Of a stretch of DNA of 37,459 bases, positions 1-8,122 are shown piece by piece (the first letter of the stretch is position 1; each line of letters begins with the position of its first letter). The notes under the pieces were generated by a model that was given only the letters and a program-made list of their open reading frames with translations, made no database searches and had not been told where the DNA came from. The position numbers were made by a program, and so were the translations under genes. Source of the stretch: Thermodesulfobacteriota bacterium (GTDB taxonomy: Bacteria > Desulfobacterota > Thermodesulfobacteria > Thermodesulfobacteriales > Thermodesulfobacteriaceae); assembly GCA_030578315.1 (NCBI GenBank), contig JAUQQL010000014.1, forward strand, positions 1 through 37,459, in the 5' to 3' direction.

Positions 1-146
1 TGTGTTTTTTTTATTTGTTTTTGGTGTGTTTTTTTTATTTTTTTTTTTTTGGCTTTTTTGTTGGTTTTTATTTTTTTTAATTTTTTTTTAAAATTTTTGC
101 ATTTTTTAAAATTATTTATTAAACACAAAATTACAGGAGGTAAAAT
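1..146. other. T-rich low-complexity leader upstream of sat
   Basis: This noncoding stretch is extremely T-rich on the + strand. In the first 60 bases I count 47 T, 10 G, 2 A and 1 C, and about 74% of the first 120 bases are T. Homopolymer T runs reach 13 to 14. The tract gives way to A/T-mixed sequence around 110-130, followed by a strong Shine-Dalgarno (AGGAGG) six bases before the sat ATG. No clear -35/-10 pair can be picked out because almost any hexamer here is T-rich. Two + strand frames stay open from the window edge to about 81 and 91, but a T tract does this trivially, so I do not call a gene. It could be a U-rich leader RNA, a promoter-proximal tract, or the far end of a terminator of an upstream gene outside the window. 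Confidence 0.6.
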
Positions 147-1541
147 ATGCAAGATATAAGAATTCAAGATTTACCTCCACCTCATGGTGGGAAACTTGTA
201 GAAAGAGTGGTTAGAGATCCTCAAATGGCTTGGAAGTTGATGGAAAAATGTTCTGCAGTTTATGATATTAAGCCTAATTTTTTTAAAGGTAATCCTATCA
301 GAAATGTATATAGAGAAATTATGTCAGTGTGTTATGGATTTTTTAGTCCTGTAGAAGGTTCTATGACCAAAGCTGAGCTTGAAAGTGTTCTTACAAGAAG
401 AAGGCTTTTGAGTGGTTGGATATTTCCGTATCCTATTCTTTTTGATATTTCTAAAGAAGATTTTCAAAAACTCGGTGTTGGGCCAGGGGATTGGTTACTT
501 TTAAGACTTAAGGGAGAACCTTTTGCAATTCTTGAAATTGAAGAAGTTTATGAAATTGATCCTCAAGATGTAGCAGTAAGAACTTTTGGAACTCCTGACA
601 AAAATCCTGAAGTTGTTAGAGTTCCATTTGATCAAAAACATCCGGGATACAATATTTATTGTTCTTTGAATCCTATAATTCTTGCAGGAAAATATACGAT
701 AATTAATGAACCTAAGTTAAGACCGCCTTTTGATAGATTTTGGTATCCGCCTAAGAAAGCAAGAGAAGAGTTTAAAAAGAGAGGGTGGAAAGTAGTAATT
801 GCTCATCAAACAAGAAATGTTCCTCATACGGGTCATGAGGCTTTAATGAAAAATGCGGCTTATATTGGTGATATTAAACCTTGTGATGGAATAGTTGTTA
901 ATGCAATAATTGGGGCAAAAAGAATTGGAGATTATCCTGATGAAGCTATTGTTGAAGGACATGAGATGTTGCATTTAGCAGGTTATATCAAGCCAGAAAG
1001 ACATATGGTAACAATTTGTCTCTGGGATATGAGGTATGGTAATCCAATGGAATCTTTACTTCACGCTACTATAAGACAGAATATGGGAATTTGGTATCAT
1101 ATGTTTGGAAGAGACCATGCAGCCTTAGGTGAGTATTATGATGTATATGCTACTCAAATTCTTTGGTCTCAAGGACTTCCGAGTTATGGAATAGAGGGAC
1201 CGCCTTATGCTGTTCCTGGAGGTTTTTATATAAGACCTCAAAATATTGCTGAATTTTGGTATTGTCCAAAATGTAAAGAATTTGCTTATTCTGAAAATTG
1301 TAATCATAAGGGAATATATTCAAGATATTCTGGTAGTTTTATTAGAGGACTTATTGGAGAAGGTGTATTTCCGCCCCCTGAAATTTTTAGACCTGAGGTT
1401 TATAAAGTAGTGGTGAAATGGTGGAAAGAGTTTGGATATCCGTTTAATAATGAAAAATACTTAAGAGAAAGAGAAGAGAGGCTAGAGGTTGATCTTCCTC
1501 ATATGGACATACCAGAGCATTTAAAGAAAAAAATTTCTTAA
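147..1541 (+). CDS. sat: Sulfate adenylyltransferase (ATP sulfurylase)
   Basis: Cytoplasmic enzyme that activates sulfate with ATP to APS and pyrophosphate, the entry step of dissimilatory sulfate reduction. At 464 residues it has the size of the homo-oligomeric Sat family. The nucleotide-binding segment reads HQTRNVPHTGHEAL, the family's QXRN plus HXXH-type motif, and a GRDHAALGEYYD motif follows further on. Near the C-terminus C373, C376, C385 and H387 form a likely structural zinc site, as known in thermophilic Sats. The start is set by AGGAGG six bases upstream. It is the first gene of sat-orf-aprB-aprA, with only 25 bases to the next gene. Arginine is encoded by AGA/AGG with no CGN codon that I could find, unlike aprA. 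Confidence 0.97.
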   Translation: MQDIRIQDLPPPHGGKLVERVVRDPQMAWKLMEKCSAVYDIKPNFFKGNPIRNVYREIMSVCYGFFSPVEGSMTKAELESVLTRRRLLSGWIFPYPILFDISKEDFQKLGVGPGDWLLLRLKGEPFAILEIEEVYEIDPQDVAVRTFGTPDKNPEVVRVPFDQKHPGYNIYCSLNPIILAGKYTIINEPKLRPPFDRFWYPPKKAREEFKKRGWKVVIAHQTRNVPHTGHEALMKNAAYIGDIKPCDGIVVNAIIGAKRIGDYPDEAIVEGHEMLHLAGYIKPERHMVTICLWDMRYGNPMESLLHATIRQNMGIWYHMFGRDHAALGEYYDVYATQILWSQGLPSYGIEGPPYAVPGGFYIRPQNIAEFWYCPKCKEFAYSENCNHKGIYSRYSGSFIRGLIGEGVFPPPEIFRPEVYKVVVKWWKEFGYPFNNEKYLREREERLEVDLPHMDIPEHLKKKIS

Positions 1542-1566
1542 AGAAAAAATTTTAAGGAGGAAAGAG

Positions 1567-1971
1567 ATGGCAACTTATTTTGCAGTTATTCTTGATGAAA
1601 AAAGGTTGGCAGCTATTAAAGGTACAGGTCTTGAGGAGAAAGTTACTTCTATGTTTGGGGGAGCTGTTAAGGCGTTAGTTATAGAGTTATCTGATGAACT
1701 TGGTAAAAAGGTAATTGAGCCTTTTCCTAAGGCAAGATTTGATGCGAGATTTTTTATTGAAGAAACACCTTTAGCTTTTAGAAGAGCTGTTTTTAAGAGA
1801 TTAGTAGAAATGAAATCTTTGGGACCTGAGGTAATTGAAAAGGTTTTGGCAGAAGATCTGGAAAAGATTAAAGAAGAGGCAGCAAAAGAAGATCAGGAGC
1901 TGCCAGTTCCTGATGTTGATATTAGTGATATTTTAGAACTTCAAAAAAATCCAGTACAAAAACCTGATTAG
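1567..1971 (+). CDS. Conserved-position hypothetical protein between sat and aprBA
   Basis: I do not recognise a characterised family. The 134-residue protein has no signal peptide, no membrane helix and no cysteine. It begins with a beta-rich segment (MATYFAVILDEK), has a conserved-looking FDARFFIEETPLAFRRAVF core around residues 57-75, and continues with an acidic, Lys/Glu-rich helical part and a tail with DVDISDILEL. A strong SD (AAGGAGG) lies six bases before ATG. It sits 25 bases after sat and 26 bases before aprB, so it is almost certainly cotranscribed and cytoplasmic. From memory, an ORF of about this size also lies between sat and aprBA in Archaeoglobus fulgidus. If so, the position is conserved across domains. 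A role as assembly factor, regulator or linker of Sat and AprBA is inference only. Confidence 0.88.
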   Translation: MATYFAVILDEKRLAAIKGTGLEEKVTSMFGGAVKALVIELSDELGKKVIEPFPKARFDARFFIEETPLAFRRAVFKRLVEMKSLGPEVIEKVLAEDLEKIKEEAAKEDQELPVPDVDISDILELQKNPVQKPD

Positions 1972-1997
1972 CAAAAAACTAAATAGGAGGTGGGGTT

Positions 1998-2489
1998 ATG
2001 CCCAGTTATGTAAATCCTGAAAAGTGTGATGGATGTAAAGGTGGTGATAGAACGGTATGTATGTATATTTGTCCTAATGACCTTATGATTCTTGATCCAG
2101 AGGCTATGAAGGCTTATAATCAGGAGCCAGATCAGTGTTGGGAATGTTATTCTTGTGTAAAAAGTTGTCCTCAAGGAGCTATTAGTGTAAGACATTATGC
2201 AGACTTTGCTCCTTTAGATGGAACTTGTCAACCCATGCGTGGAACTACTGACATTATGTGGACTATTAAGTTTAGAAATGGGGTGGTATTGAGATTTAAA
2301 TATCCTACTAGGACTACTCCTGAGGGAGCTGCAGATCCGACTGTTGGGAAGCCTACTCCAGATCCGGCTTTACTTGGAACTAATCAACTATTTACCCAAG
2401 CTGCTGATGGTAAAGAACCTGCTAAACCCCAGGCTGTAGTAAATAAGAAATTTGAAGTAGGTGCTCTTGGAAAAACTGCTAAGTTTTAA
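1998..2489 (+). CDS. aprB: Adenylylsulfate reductase beta subunit
   Basis: Iron-sulfur subunit of APS reductase that passes electrons to the FAD of AprA for reduction of APS to sulfite and AMP in the cytoplasm. Two ferredoxin motifs are visible. C10, C13, C21 and C25 carry the AprB-typical spacer insertion between the second and third cysteines. C47, C50, C53 and C57 form a regular CX2CX2CX3C. The following CQPMRGTTDIMWTIKFRNG region is typical of AprB and is followed by a Pro-rich C-terminal tail that in the family wraps around AprA. Length is 163 residues, normal for the family. The SD is AGGAGG with seven bases to ATG. It lies 43 bases before aprA. Confidence 0.97.
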   Translation: MPSYVNPEKCDGCKGGDRTVCMYICPNDLMILDPEAMKAYNQEPDQCWECYSCVKSCPQGAISVRHYADFAPLDGTCQPMRGTTDIMWTIKFRNGVVLRFKYPTRTTPEGAADPTVGKPTPDPALLGTNQLFTQAADGKEPAKPQAVVNKKFEVGALGKTAKF

Positions 2490-2532
2490 AAAGTAAGATT
2501 AAAAATTTTTAAAATAAAAAGGAGGTGTCGAT

Positions 2533-4533
2533 ATGCCTAAAATTTGGAGTTACAATCCTGGGTTACCTTGTGCTGAACCAGAAATTGTTGAAAAAGAAAC
2601 AGATATTTTAATTGTAGGTGGGGGAATGGCTGCCTGTGGAGCAGCTGTTGAGGCTGTTCAATGGGCTAAACCTCATGGGTTAAGAATTATTCTTTGTGAC
2701 AAAGCAGCTCTTGAGCGTTCCGGTGCTGTAGCTATGGGACTTTCTGCTATTAATACCTATATCGGAGAAAATACTCCTGATGACTATGTAAGGATGGTTC
2801 GTTGTGACTTAATGGGAATTGTTCGTGAAGATTTAGTATTTGATGTAGGTCGTCATGTGGATGATACGGTACATTGTTTTGAGGAATGGGGTCTTCCTAT
2901 TTGGAAAAAGGATCCCAATACTGGAAAGACTTTAGATGGAGCTGAGGCTAAAGCTAAGGGTTTAACTTTAAAGGCTGGTGCTCAGCCTGTTCGTTCTGGA
3001 CGTTGGCAGATTATGATTAATGGAGAATCTTATAAAGTTATTGTTGCAGAAGCAGCTAAGAATGCTCTTGCTAACTATGATAAAGCTGAAATTATTGAAA
3101 GATGTTTTATTGTAAGACCTTTAATGGATGCTAATGAACCTAATCGTTGTGCTGGAGCAGTAGGATTTTCTGTAAGAGAAAATAAGATCTTTATTATCAA
3201 GGCTAAGGCAACGCTTTTAGCTACAGGTGGTGCGGTTAATGTATTTCGTCCAAGATCTATAGGTGAGGGTAAAGGTCGTGCTTGGTATCCTGTATGGAAT
3301 CCTGGTTCTGGTTTTGCTATGTGTGCTCAGAGTGGGGCAAAGATGGTGCTTATGGAAAACAGATTTATTCCTGCCCGTTTTAAAGACGGATATGGTCCAG
3401 TAGGTGCTTGGTTCTTACTTTTTAAAGCTCGTGCAACTAATGCTTTTGGAGAAGACTATGTAGCTAAGCATAAAGACGAGCTTAAAAAATTTGCTCCTTA
3501 TGGAGAGGCTACTCATATTGGAACTTGTTTGAGAAACCATGCTATGCTTATTGAAATGAAAGAAGGAAGAGGTCCTATTTTTATGCATACTGAATGGGCT
3601 CTTCAAGAAGCAGCTAAAACCATGGATAAAAAAGATTTTAAACACTTAGTTGCTGAAGCTTGGGAAGACTTTTTAGATATGTGCGTAACTCAAGCTGGTC
3701 TTTGGGCTTGTTTAAATATTGAGCCTGAAAAGCAGCCTTCTGAGATAATGCCTACTGAGCCTTATTTACTTGGTAGCCATGCTGGTTGTGCTGGTGCTTG
3801 GGTATGTGGACCTGATGAAGATTGGGTTCCTGAAGAATATAAAGCTCCTTGGAGAAATATTGGGCTTTATAACAGAATGACTACTGTAAAGGGACTTTTC
3901 TGTGCTGGTGATACTGTAGGAGCTTCTGGACATAAGTTTTCTTCGGGTTCTCATGTAGAAGGTCGTATTGCTGCTAAGGCTATGGTTAAGTTCTGTGTGG
4001 ACAACAAAGATTATAAACCTACTCCCAAGGAAAAACCTGAAGAGTTGAAAAAAGAAATTTATGATCCTTGGTACAGATTTGAACAGTTTAAGAATGCCAC
4101 TACTGCTTATGAAGTGAATCCTAACTATCTTATTCCTCGTCATGTACAGGAAAGACTTATGAAAATTATGGATGAATATGTAGCTGGATGTTCAACTTTC
4201 TATATGACTAACAAAGTTATGCTTGAAAGAGGCCTTGAACTTTTAAGAATGCTTAAAGAAGATATGGAAAAATCAGCTGCTAGAGACTTGCATGAGCTTA
4301 TGAGAGCTTATGAGAACAAACATCGTGTATGGACAGCTGAAATGCATCTTCTCCATATTCTCTTCCGTGAAGAGACTCGTTATCCGGGGTATTATTATAG
4401 GACTGATTTTCCTAATCTTGATGATGCTAATTGGAGATGCTTTACTCTTTCTCAGTGGAATCCTGAAACTAAGGAGTGGACTTTAGAAACTTATCCATAT
4501 ATTCAGATTATTCCTGATCCACTTGGACCGTAA
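2533..4533 (+). CDS. aprA: Adenylylsulfate reductase alpha subunit
   Basis: FAD-containing catalytic subunit of APS reductase that reduces APS to sulfite and AMP. The N-terminal dinucleotide fold shows DILIVGGGMAACGAAVEAV at about residues 23-41. FAD-contacting segments of the fumarate reductase superfamily follow, including LLATGGAVNVFRPRS and, near residue 470, a GHKFSSGSHVEGRIAAKA segment. At 666 residues it is full length. The start is preceded by AGGAGG. It differs from its neighbours in codon use: I count 16 CGT arginine codons, while sat has no CGN that I found. That suggests selection for very high expression, since AprA is among the most abundant proteins of sulfate reducers. The gene is closed by a strong intrinsic terminator. 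Confidence 0.98.
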   Translation: MPKIWSYNPGLPCAEPEIVEKETDILIVGGGMAACGAAVEAVQWAKPHGLRIILCDKAALERSGAVAMGLSAINTYIGENTPDDYVRMVRCDLMGIVREDLVFDVGRHVDDTVHCFEEWGLPIWKKDPNTGKTLDGAEAKAKGLTLKAGAQPVRSGRWQIMINGESYKVIVAEAAKNALANYDKAEIIERCFIVRPLMDANEPNRCAGAVGFSVRENKIFIIKAKATLLATGGAVNVFRPRSIGEGKGRAWYPVWNPGSGFAMCAQSGAKMVLMENRFIPARFKDGYGPVGAWFLLFKARATNAFGEDYVAKHKDELKKFAPYGEATHIGTCLRNHAMLIEMKEGRGPIFMHTEWALQEAAKTMDKKDFKHLVAEAWEDFLDMCVTQAGLWACLNIEPEKQPSEIMPTEPYLLGSHAGCAGAWVCGPDEDWVPEEYKAPWRNIGLYNRMTTVKGLFCAGDTVGASGHKFSSGSHVEGRIAAKAMVKFCVDNKDYKPTPKEKPEELKKEIYDPWYRFEQFKNATTAYEVNPNYLIPRHVQERLMKIMDEYVAGCSTFYMTNKVMLERGLELLRMLKEDMEKSAARDLHELMRAYENKHRVWTAEMHLLHILFREETRYPGYYYRTDFPNLDDANWRCFTLSQWNPETKEWTLETYPYIQIIPDPLGP

Positions 4534-4551
4534 AATTTAAATAAGAAAAGG

Positions 4552-4585
4552 AAAACAGGGGGCTTTTAAGCCCCCTGTTTTTTTA
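4552..4585 (+). terminator. Rho-independent terminator after aprA
   Basis: A perfect 14-bp inverted repeat (AAAACAGGGGGCTT / AAGCCCCCTGTTTT) with a 2-base TT loop is followed by a run of seven T, then A and six more T. The five G-C pairs are striking in a genome this AT-rich. It ends the sat-orf-aprBA transcript 18 bases after the aprA stop and separates it from qmoABC. Some read-through is possible, since no strong promoter is obvious before qmoA. Confidence 0.93.
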
Positions 4586-4635
4586 TTTTTTCAGAATAAA
4601 TCTTCCTAAAGAAAGGAGGATTTATTCTGAAAAAA
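4586..4635. repeat. 22-bp inverted repeat immediately upstream of qmoA
   Basis: The left arm 4586-4607 (TTTTTTCAGAATAAATCTTCCT) pairs with the right arm 4614-4635 across a 6-base AAAGAA loop, with a single position that would be a U-G wobble in RNA. It starts with T6 and ends with A6, the reverse of a normal terminator, which is A-rich before and T-rich after the stem. It begins inside the T tract of the preceding terminator and ends 19 bases before the qmoA ATG, leaving the qmoA SD (AGGGGG) free. The right arm contains an AGGAGG that would be hidden in the stem. It may be an operator for a dimeric regulator or a 5' RNA stem protecting the qmo mRNA. Function is inference. Confidence 0.85.
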
Positions 4636-4654
4636 TGTTTTAGGGGGTATTTTT

Positions 4655-5893
4655 ATGGGTCATCCAACTATTTTAGTGGTAGGTGGAGGAATTAGTGGAA
4701 TTACAGCAGCTGTTGAAGCTGCAGAAATGGAATACGAAGTAATTTTGATAGAAAAAGAACCGACTCTAGGAGGAAGGGTTGCTCAGTTGAGATATTATTT
4801 TCCTAAACTTTGTCCTCCTGCTTGTGGGTTGGAAATAAACTTTAGAAGAATAAAATCTAATCCTAAAATTACAGTGTATACTATGGCTGAAGTGGTGGAA
4901 ATTTCTGGAAAACCCGGAAACTATAAAGTGAAAGTTAAAATAAGACCTAGGTATGTAAATGATAACTGCACTGCTTGTGGAGAGTGTGAAAAGGTTTGTC
5001 AAGGAGAAAGAGTAAGTGATTTTGATTTTGGTCTTGGGAAGACGAAAGCTATTTATCTTCCTTATCCTATGGCATTTCCTATGAAATATGTCCTGGATAA
5101 GGAGGCTTTAGCACCTGGAGATTTAGAAAGGATAATTTCGGTTTGTAAGTACAATGCAATAGAACCTGAGATGGAAGAAAAAATATTAGAACTAGAGGTA
5201 GGAGCAATTATATGGGCTACAGGCTGGCAACTTTATGATGCAACAAAATTAGATAATCTTGGTTATGGGAAATTTTCTAATGTAATTACTAATATGCAAA
5301 TGGAAAGAATGGCGTCCCCTTGGGGACCAACAGGAGGACAAATTTTAAGACCTTCTGACCAAACGGTTCCTAAAAGAGTAGCCTTTGTCCAATGCGCGGG
5401 TTCAAGAGACGAAAATCATCTTCCTTATTGTTCTTATATTTGTTGTTTAGCTAGTTTGAAACATAGTTTATATCTTGCAGAAAAAAGTTCAGAGACTGAA
5501 TCTTTGATTTTTTATATAGATATTAGAACTCCTGGAAGATATGAGAAATTTTTGAAAAAAGCTCAAGAAGAAGCTAAAATTACTTTTATAAAAGGTAAAG
5601 TAGCTAAAATTGAAGAAGAACCTGAAACGAAAGACCTTATTGTAACAGCTGAAGACACTCTTTTAGGAAAAAAGATTCATGAAAAGGTAAACATGGTAGT
5701 TTTAGCTCTTGGGATGCAACCAAGTACAGCTATTTTAAATATTCCTGGTCTTAAAGTAGATGAATATGGATTCGTTACTTCAGAGGAAGGAATTATTGGA
5801 TGTGGATGTGCTAAAATGCCTCTTGATGTGGTAAGTTCAGTTGAAACTGCAACTGGTGCAGTACTTAAAGCTATTCAGAGTATAATAAGATAA
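4655..5893 (+). CDS. qmoA: Quinone-modifying oxidoreductase subunit QmoA
   Basis: HdrA-like flavoprotein of the Qmo complex, which connects the menaquinone pool to AprBA on the cytoplasmic face of the membrane. The N-terminus carries an FAD-binding GGGISGITAA motif, then the HdrA-type LGGRVAQL and CPPACGLE segments. C105, C108, C111 and C115 form a CX2CX2CX3C that could hold a [4Fe-4S] cluster. The HdrA-like FVQCAGSRD and PYCSYICC motifs follow around residues 245-265. At 412 residues it is full length for QmoA. The start has an AGGGGG SD and lies 19 bases after the inverted repeat. It is the first gene of qmoABC, with a 15-base gap to qmoB. Confidence 0.95.
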   Translation: MGHPTILVVGGGISGITAAVEAAEMEYEVILIEKEPTLGGRVAQLRYYFPKLCPPACGLEINFRRIKSNPKITVYTMAEVVEISGKPGNYKVKVKIRPRYVNDNCTACGECEKVCQGERVSDFDFGLGKTKAIYLPYPMAFPMKYVLDKEALAPGDLERIISVCKYNAIEPEMEEKILELEVGAIIWATGWQLYDATKLDNLGYGKFSNVITNMQMERMASPWGPTGGQILRPSDQTVPKRVAFVQCAGSRDENHLPYCSYICCLASLKHSLYLAEKSSETESLIFYIDIRTPGRYEKFLKKAQEEAKITFIKGKVAKIEEEPETKDLIVTAEDTLLGKKIHEKVNMVVLALGMQPSTAILNIPGLKVDEYGFVTSEEGIIGCGCAKMPLDVVSSVETATGAVLKAIQSIIR

Positions 5894-5908
5894 TTAAGGA
5901 GGTTTAAA

Positions 5909-8110
5909 ATGGAAAAGATAGGAGTATTTATATGTACTTCTTGTGATATTGGAAAAAGATTAGATATAGAGCAACTTGAGAGTGTCGCTAAAGAGCAAGG
6001 AGCAATTTCAGTTTATAGTAAAGAATTTTTATGCTCTTCAGAAGGTAAGGAATTTATAAATTCTAAAATTGCAGAAGAGGGGCTTGATGCTGTTTCCATA
6101 TGTGCATGTTCTTCAAGGGTAAATTATGATGTTTTTAATTTTGGAAAAGTTGTAGTAGACAGAGTAAGCTTAAGAGAGGGGGTTGTTTGGAGTAGATTTC
6201 CAATAGGAGAGGGTGGAGAAATTTTAGACGACTCAACGGAATATGTAAGTGGAGTTTCTTTTAAAGATGAACTTATGGCTTTAGCTAAAGACTATATTAG
6301 GATGAGTGTAGCTAAACTTCAAATTTACAAAATTCCAGTTCCTTTTAAGCCGGAGGAAGAAATTTCAAAAACTGTTTTAGTTATTGGTGGAGGAGTTGCA
6401 GGACTTACAGCAGCTTTGGAAGTAGCTAAAGCTGGATATCCTGCTATTATTGTAGAAAAAGAAAAAGAATTAGGTGGTTTTGTAAAAAAAATGAAAGCTC
6501 ACTGTGAAGTTAAGCCACCTTATAAAAATTTAGTTTCTCCTGTAGTGGAAGACCTCATAAGTGAGGTAGAGAAAAATAAAAGAATTAAGGTATATACTTC
6601 AGCTCAGATTGTCAAAATTTCTGGAGGTCCAGGGATTTTTAAAGTTCTTATAAATCAAGGTGGAAAAGAGTTAGAAGGAAAGGTAGGAGCTATAGTTTTA
6701 GCAGTAGGGTTTAAACCCTATGATGCTTCTAATTTGTCTGATTTAGGATATGGGGTAATAAAAAATGTAGTAACTAATGTAGAATTTGAAAAAATGGCTA
6801 AAGAAGGAAAATTTGTTAGACCTTCGGATGGAACTCCAATTAAAAGTGTACTTTTTATTCAGTGTGCAGGACAAAGAGACGAATCTTATCTTCCTTATTG
6901 TTCTAGTTTTTGTTGTTTAGCTTCTTTAAAACAGGCTAAGTATTTAAGAGAAGCAGATCCCGAAGCTAAAGCTTACATTATTTATGAGTATATGAGAACT
7001 ATGGGAATTTATGAAAACTTCTATAAGTCCTTACAAGATGACCCTGGAGTGTTTTTAACTAAAGGAAAGGTAGTTAGTGTTTCTGAGGGACAAGAAGGTA
7101 AAGTTAGAGTGGAAGTAGATGAAACTCTTTTGGGAGAAAAAATTGTATTAGAAGTAGATGTTGTAGTTTTAGCAACAGGAATGGTTCCAGTAACTGCTGA
7201 GGAGCCAGTTTTGAATTTAGAGTATAGACAAGGACCAGCTTTACCTGAATTAGAACTTTTTTATGGATATGCTGATTCTAACTATATTTGTTTTCCCTAT
7301 GAAAGTAGAAGAACAGGTATTTATGCAGCAGGAGCAGTTCATCAACCTATGACGATAGGTCAGGCCATAGAAGATGCCCGGGGTGCTGCACTTAAGGCTA
7401 TTCAGTGTATTACTGCAGTTGAGGCAGGACATGCAGTTCATCCAAGAACTTGGGATTTTGCTTACCCGGAATTTGACCTAAAGATGTGTACTCAGTGTAA
7501 AAGATGTACTGAAGAGTGTCCTTTTGGAGCCTTAAATGAAGATGAAAAAGCCTTTCCTATTCCTTTTACCACCAGATGTAGAAGATGTGGCACTTGTTTT
7601 GGAGCTTGTCCACAGAGAATTATAAATTTCAAAGATTATTCTATTGATATGGTTTCCAACATGGTTAAAGCTACAGAGATGCCTGAACAAGGATATGAAC
7701 TTTATAGGTTCATGGCTTTTGTATGCGAAAACGATGCTTTACCAGCTTTAGATATGATAGCCTATCAAAGAAAGAACCTTCCAGTTGCCTTTAGGATTAT
7801 TCCTGTTAGATGTTTAGGAGCTGTAAATGTAGCTTTTGTTAAAGATGCTATGAGTAAAGGTTATGATGGAATTTTAATGATAGGTTGTAAGTATGGAGAG
7901 AACTATCAGTGCCATTTTATTAAGGGAAGTGAAATTGCAAATAGAAGAATGGAAAATGTAGCAGAAACTTTACAGCAGTTAGCTTTGGAGTCTGAAAGAG
8001 TAACTATGTTAATTACAGCTATAGATGAAATTGACCACATAGTTGAAAAGATGAAAGAATTTGCAGAAACTATAAAAGGATATGGGGAAAATCCATTTAA
8101 AGGATGGTAA
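5909..8110 (+). CDS. qmoB: Quinone-modifying oxidoreductase subunit QmoB
   Basis: Larger HdrA-like flavoprotein of the Qmo complex. The N-terminal domain (about 1-150) has ICTSC, FLCSS and CACSS cysteine motifs of HdrA type. An FAD fold begins near residue 152 (VLVIGGGVAGLTAA), and FIQCAGQRD with PYCSSFCC mirrors QmoA. Two ferredoxin clusters follow, starting at C527 (CTQCKRCTEECP) and C557 (CRRCGTCFGACP). The last 120 or so residues form an MvhD-like domain with PVRCLGAVN and a GCKYGENYQC motif. The 733-residue length fits the family. QmoA and QmoB share the central segments, consistent with an old duplication. An AGGAGG SD precedes ATG, and qmoC starts 12 bases after the stop. Confidence 0.96.
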   Translation: MEKIGVFICTSCDIGKRLDIEQLESVAKEQGAISVYSKEFLCSSEGKEFINSKIAEEGLDAVSICACSSRVNYDVFNFGKVVVDRVSLREGVVWSRFPIGEGGEILDDSTEYVSGVSFKDELMALAKDYIRMSVAKLQIYKIPVPFKPEEEISKTVLVIGGGVAGLTAALEVAKAGYPAIIVEKEKELGGFVKKMKAHCEVKPPYKNLVSPVVEDLISEVEKNKRIKVYTSAQIVKISGGPGIFKVLINQGGKELEGKVGAIVLAVGFKPYDASNLSDLGYGVIKNVVTNVEFEKMAKEGKFVRPSDGTPIKSVLFIQCAGQRDESYLPYCSSFCCLASLKQAKYLREADPEAKAYIIYEYMRTMGIYENFYKSLQDDPGVFLTKGKVVSVSEGQEGKVRVEVDETLLGEKIVLEVDVVVLATGMVPVTAEEPVLNLEYRQGPALPELELFYGYADSNYICFPYESRRTGIYAAGAVHQPMTIGQAIEDARGAALKAIQCITAVEAGHAVHPRTWDFAYPEFDLKMCTQCKRCTEECPFGALNEDEKAFPIPFTTRCRRCGTCFGACPQRIINFKDYSIDMVSNMVKATEMPEQGYELYRFMAFVCENDALPALDMIAYQRKNLPVAFRIIPVRCLGAVNVAFVKDAMSKGYDGILMIGCKYGENYQCHFIKGSEIANRRMENVAETLQQLALESERVTMLITAIDEIDHIVEKMKEFAETIKGYGENPFKGW

Positions 8111-8122
8111 GGAGGAAGACCT

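Noticed and set aside
1-91. Open frames on both strands in the T-rich leader (Phe-rich on +, Lys/Asn/Thr-rich on -)
   Set aside because: A homopolymer tract keeps several frames open at once. The minus frame has no start codon after its upstream stop, and the + frames have no distinguishing composition.
1125-4143. Minus-strand ORFs of 60-125 residues inside sat, aprB and aprA
   Set aside because: They lie opposite strongly supported genes, lack SDs and have Ser/Ile/Phe-rich compositions typical of antisense shadows.
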